From Rhodospirillales bacterium (GTDB taxonomy: Bacteria > Pseudomonadota > Alphaproteobacteria > Rhodospirillales_A > Casp-alpha2), in assembly GCA_016763915.1 (NCBI GenBank), contig JAESSX010000275.1:1-5491 (forward strand): a stretch of DNA of 5,491 nt, given 5' to 3'. Positions 5,283 through 5,491 of the stretch are shown here, in pieces. The notes under the pieces are model-generated. The model was not told where the DNA came from. It was given only the letters and a program-made list of their open reading frames with translations, and searched no databases. Positions within the stretch are counted from its first letter, which is position 1; the number at the start of each line of letters is the position of its first letter. Made by a program: the position numbers and the translations under genes.

Positions 5283-5491
5283 ATGACCAGGCGTAAATTC
5301 GGTGGCCGGCCACTGGCGGAACTTAAAAAACTCAGGAAAAACCCTGCTGATGGCGGAGTGTTTTACGTGGCGCTTCTGGATGCGGCGCCCGATTTATTTC
5401 AACTTGCGGAAGATTTTTCCATACTTGAGAAGTACGTTCGCTCCATTGTCCTGCAAATAGAAAAAGCCGCCAATCCTTCCACTGGAAATGA
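5283..5491 (+). CDS. Unknown protein, N-terminal part (cut by window end)
   Basis: An open frame starts at ATG 5283 and runs uninterrupted for 69 codons to the window end. It begins with a basic stretch (MTRRKFGGRPLAELKKLRKN), then PADGGVFYVALLDAAPDLFQ and an amphipathic, probably helical segment LAEDFSILEKYVRSIVLQIE. No signal peptide or membrane segment is visible, so it is probably cytoplasmic. I do not recognise a family. GAGG (5265-5268) is the only ribosome-site-like motif, and at 14 nt it is rather far. The in-frame stop TAA at 5256 excludes a longer upstream start. The gene diverges from the winged-helix regulator across 234 bp holding the nested inverted repeat, so it may be under that regulator's control. 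Its A/T-rich codons (AAA, ATA, TTT, TTA) differ from the ETF-QO-ispE block. Confidence 0.6.
   Translation, partial: MTRRKFGGRPLAELKKLRKNPADGGVFYVALLDAAPDLFQLAEDFSILEKYVRSIVLQIEKAANPSTGN

Overview
The window looks like alphaproteobacterial chromosome, most likely Rhodospirillales or a relative. The reasons are the high GC of the first 4.6 kb, the close match of the electron-transfer flavoprotein-ubiquinone oxidoreductase (ETF-QO) and IspE to alphaproteobacterial forms, and the gene order ETF-QO, exported TPR protein, ispE, which I recall from that class. The genus cannot be fixed from the sequence alone.

Layout. Bases 1-94 (minus strand) hold the first ~31 codons of a probable uracil-DNA glycosylase, diverging from the next gene. 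A ~110 bp divergent promoter region (95-205) carries a tandem 8-bp direct repeat. A tightly packed plus-strand block follows: ETF-QO (206-1921), a secreted tetratricopeptide-repeat protein (about 1949-3700) and ispE (3690-4580). The gaps are 27 bp and then an 11-bp overlap, so the three are probably co-transcribed. The enzymes serve different pathways: ETF-QO passes electrons from flavin dehydrogenases to ubiquinone, and IspE makes an isoprenoid precursor. Isoprenoids supply the quinone side chain, a loose link only. The TPR protein is probably a periplasmic scaffold of unknown role.

After ispE the sequence changes character: base composition becomes clearly AT-richer and codon use less GC-biased. 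A minus-strand MarR-like winged-helix regulator (4614-5048) converges on ispE. It is separated by a 234-bp AT-rich intergenic region from a divergent plus-strand gene of unknown function (5283 to the window end, cut off). That intergenic region holds the most interesting signal in the window: a composite, nested inverted repeat (5103-5203) with an 11-bp perfect inner pair and 7+8-bp outer pairs. It may be an operator or attenuating structure for the divergent pair, or a small transposable-element remnant.

The first 4.6 kb is ordinary housekeeping sequence. The last ~0.9 kb looks like an accessory regulator/target module that I cannot assign to a known system.
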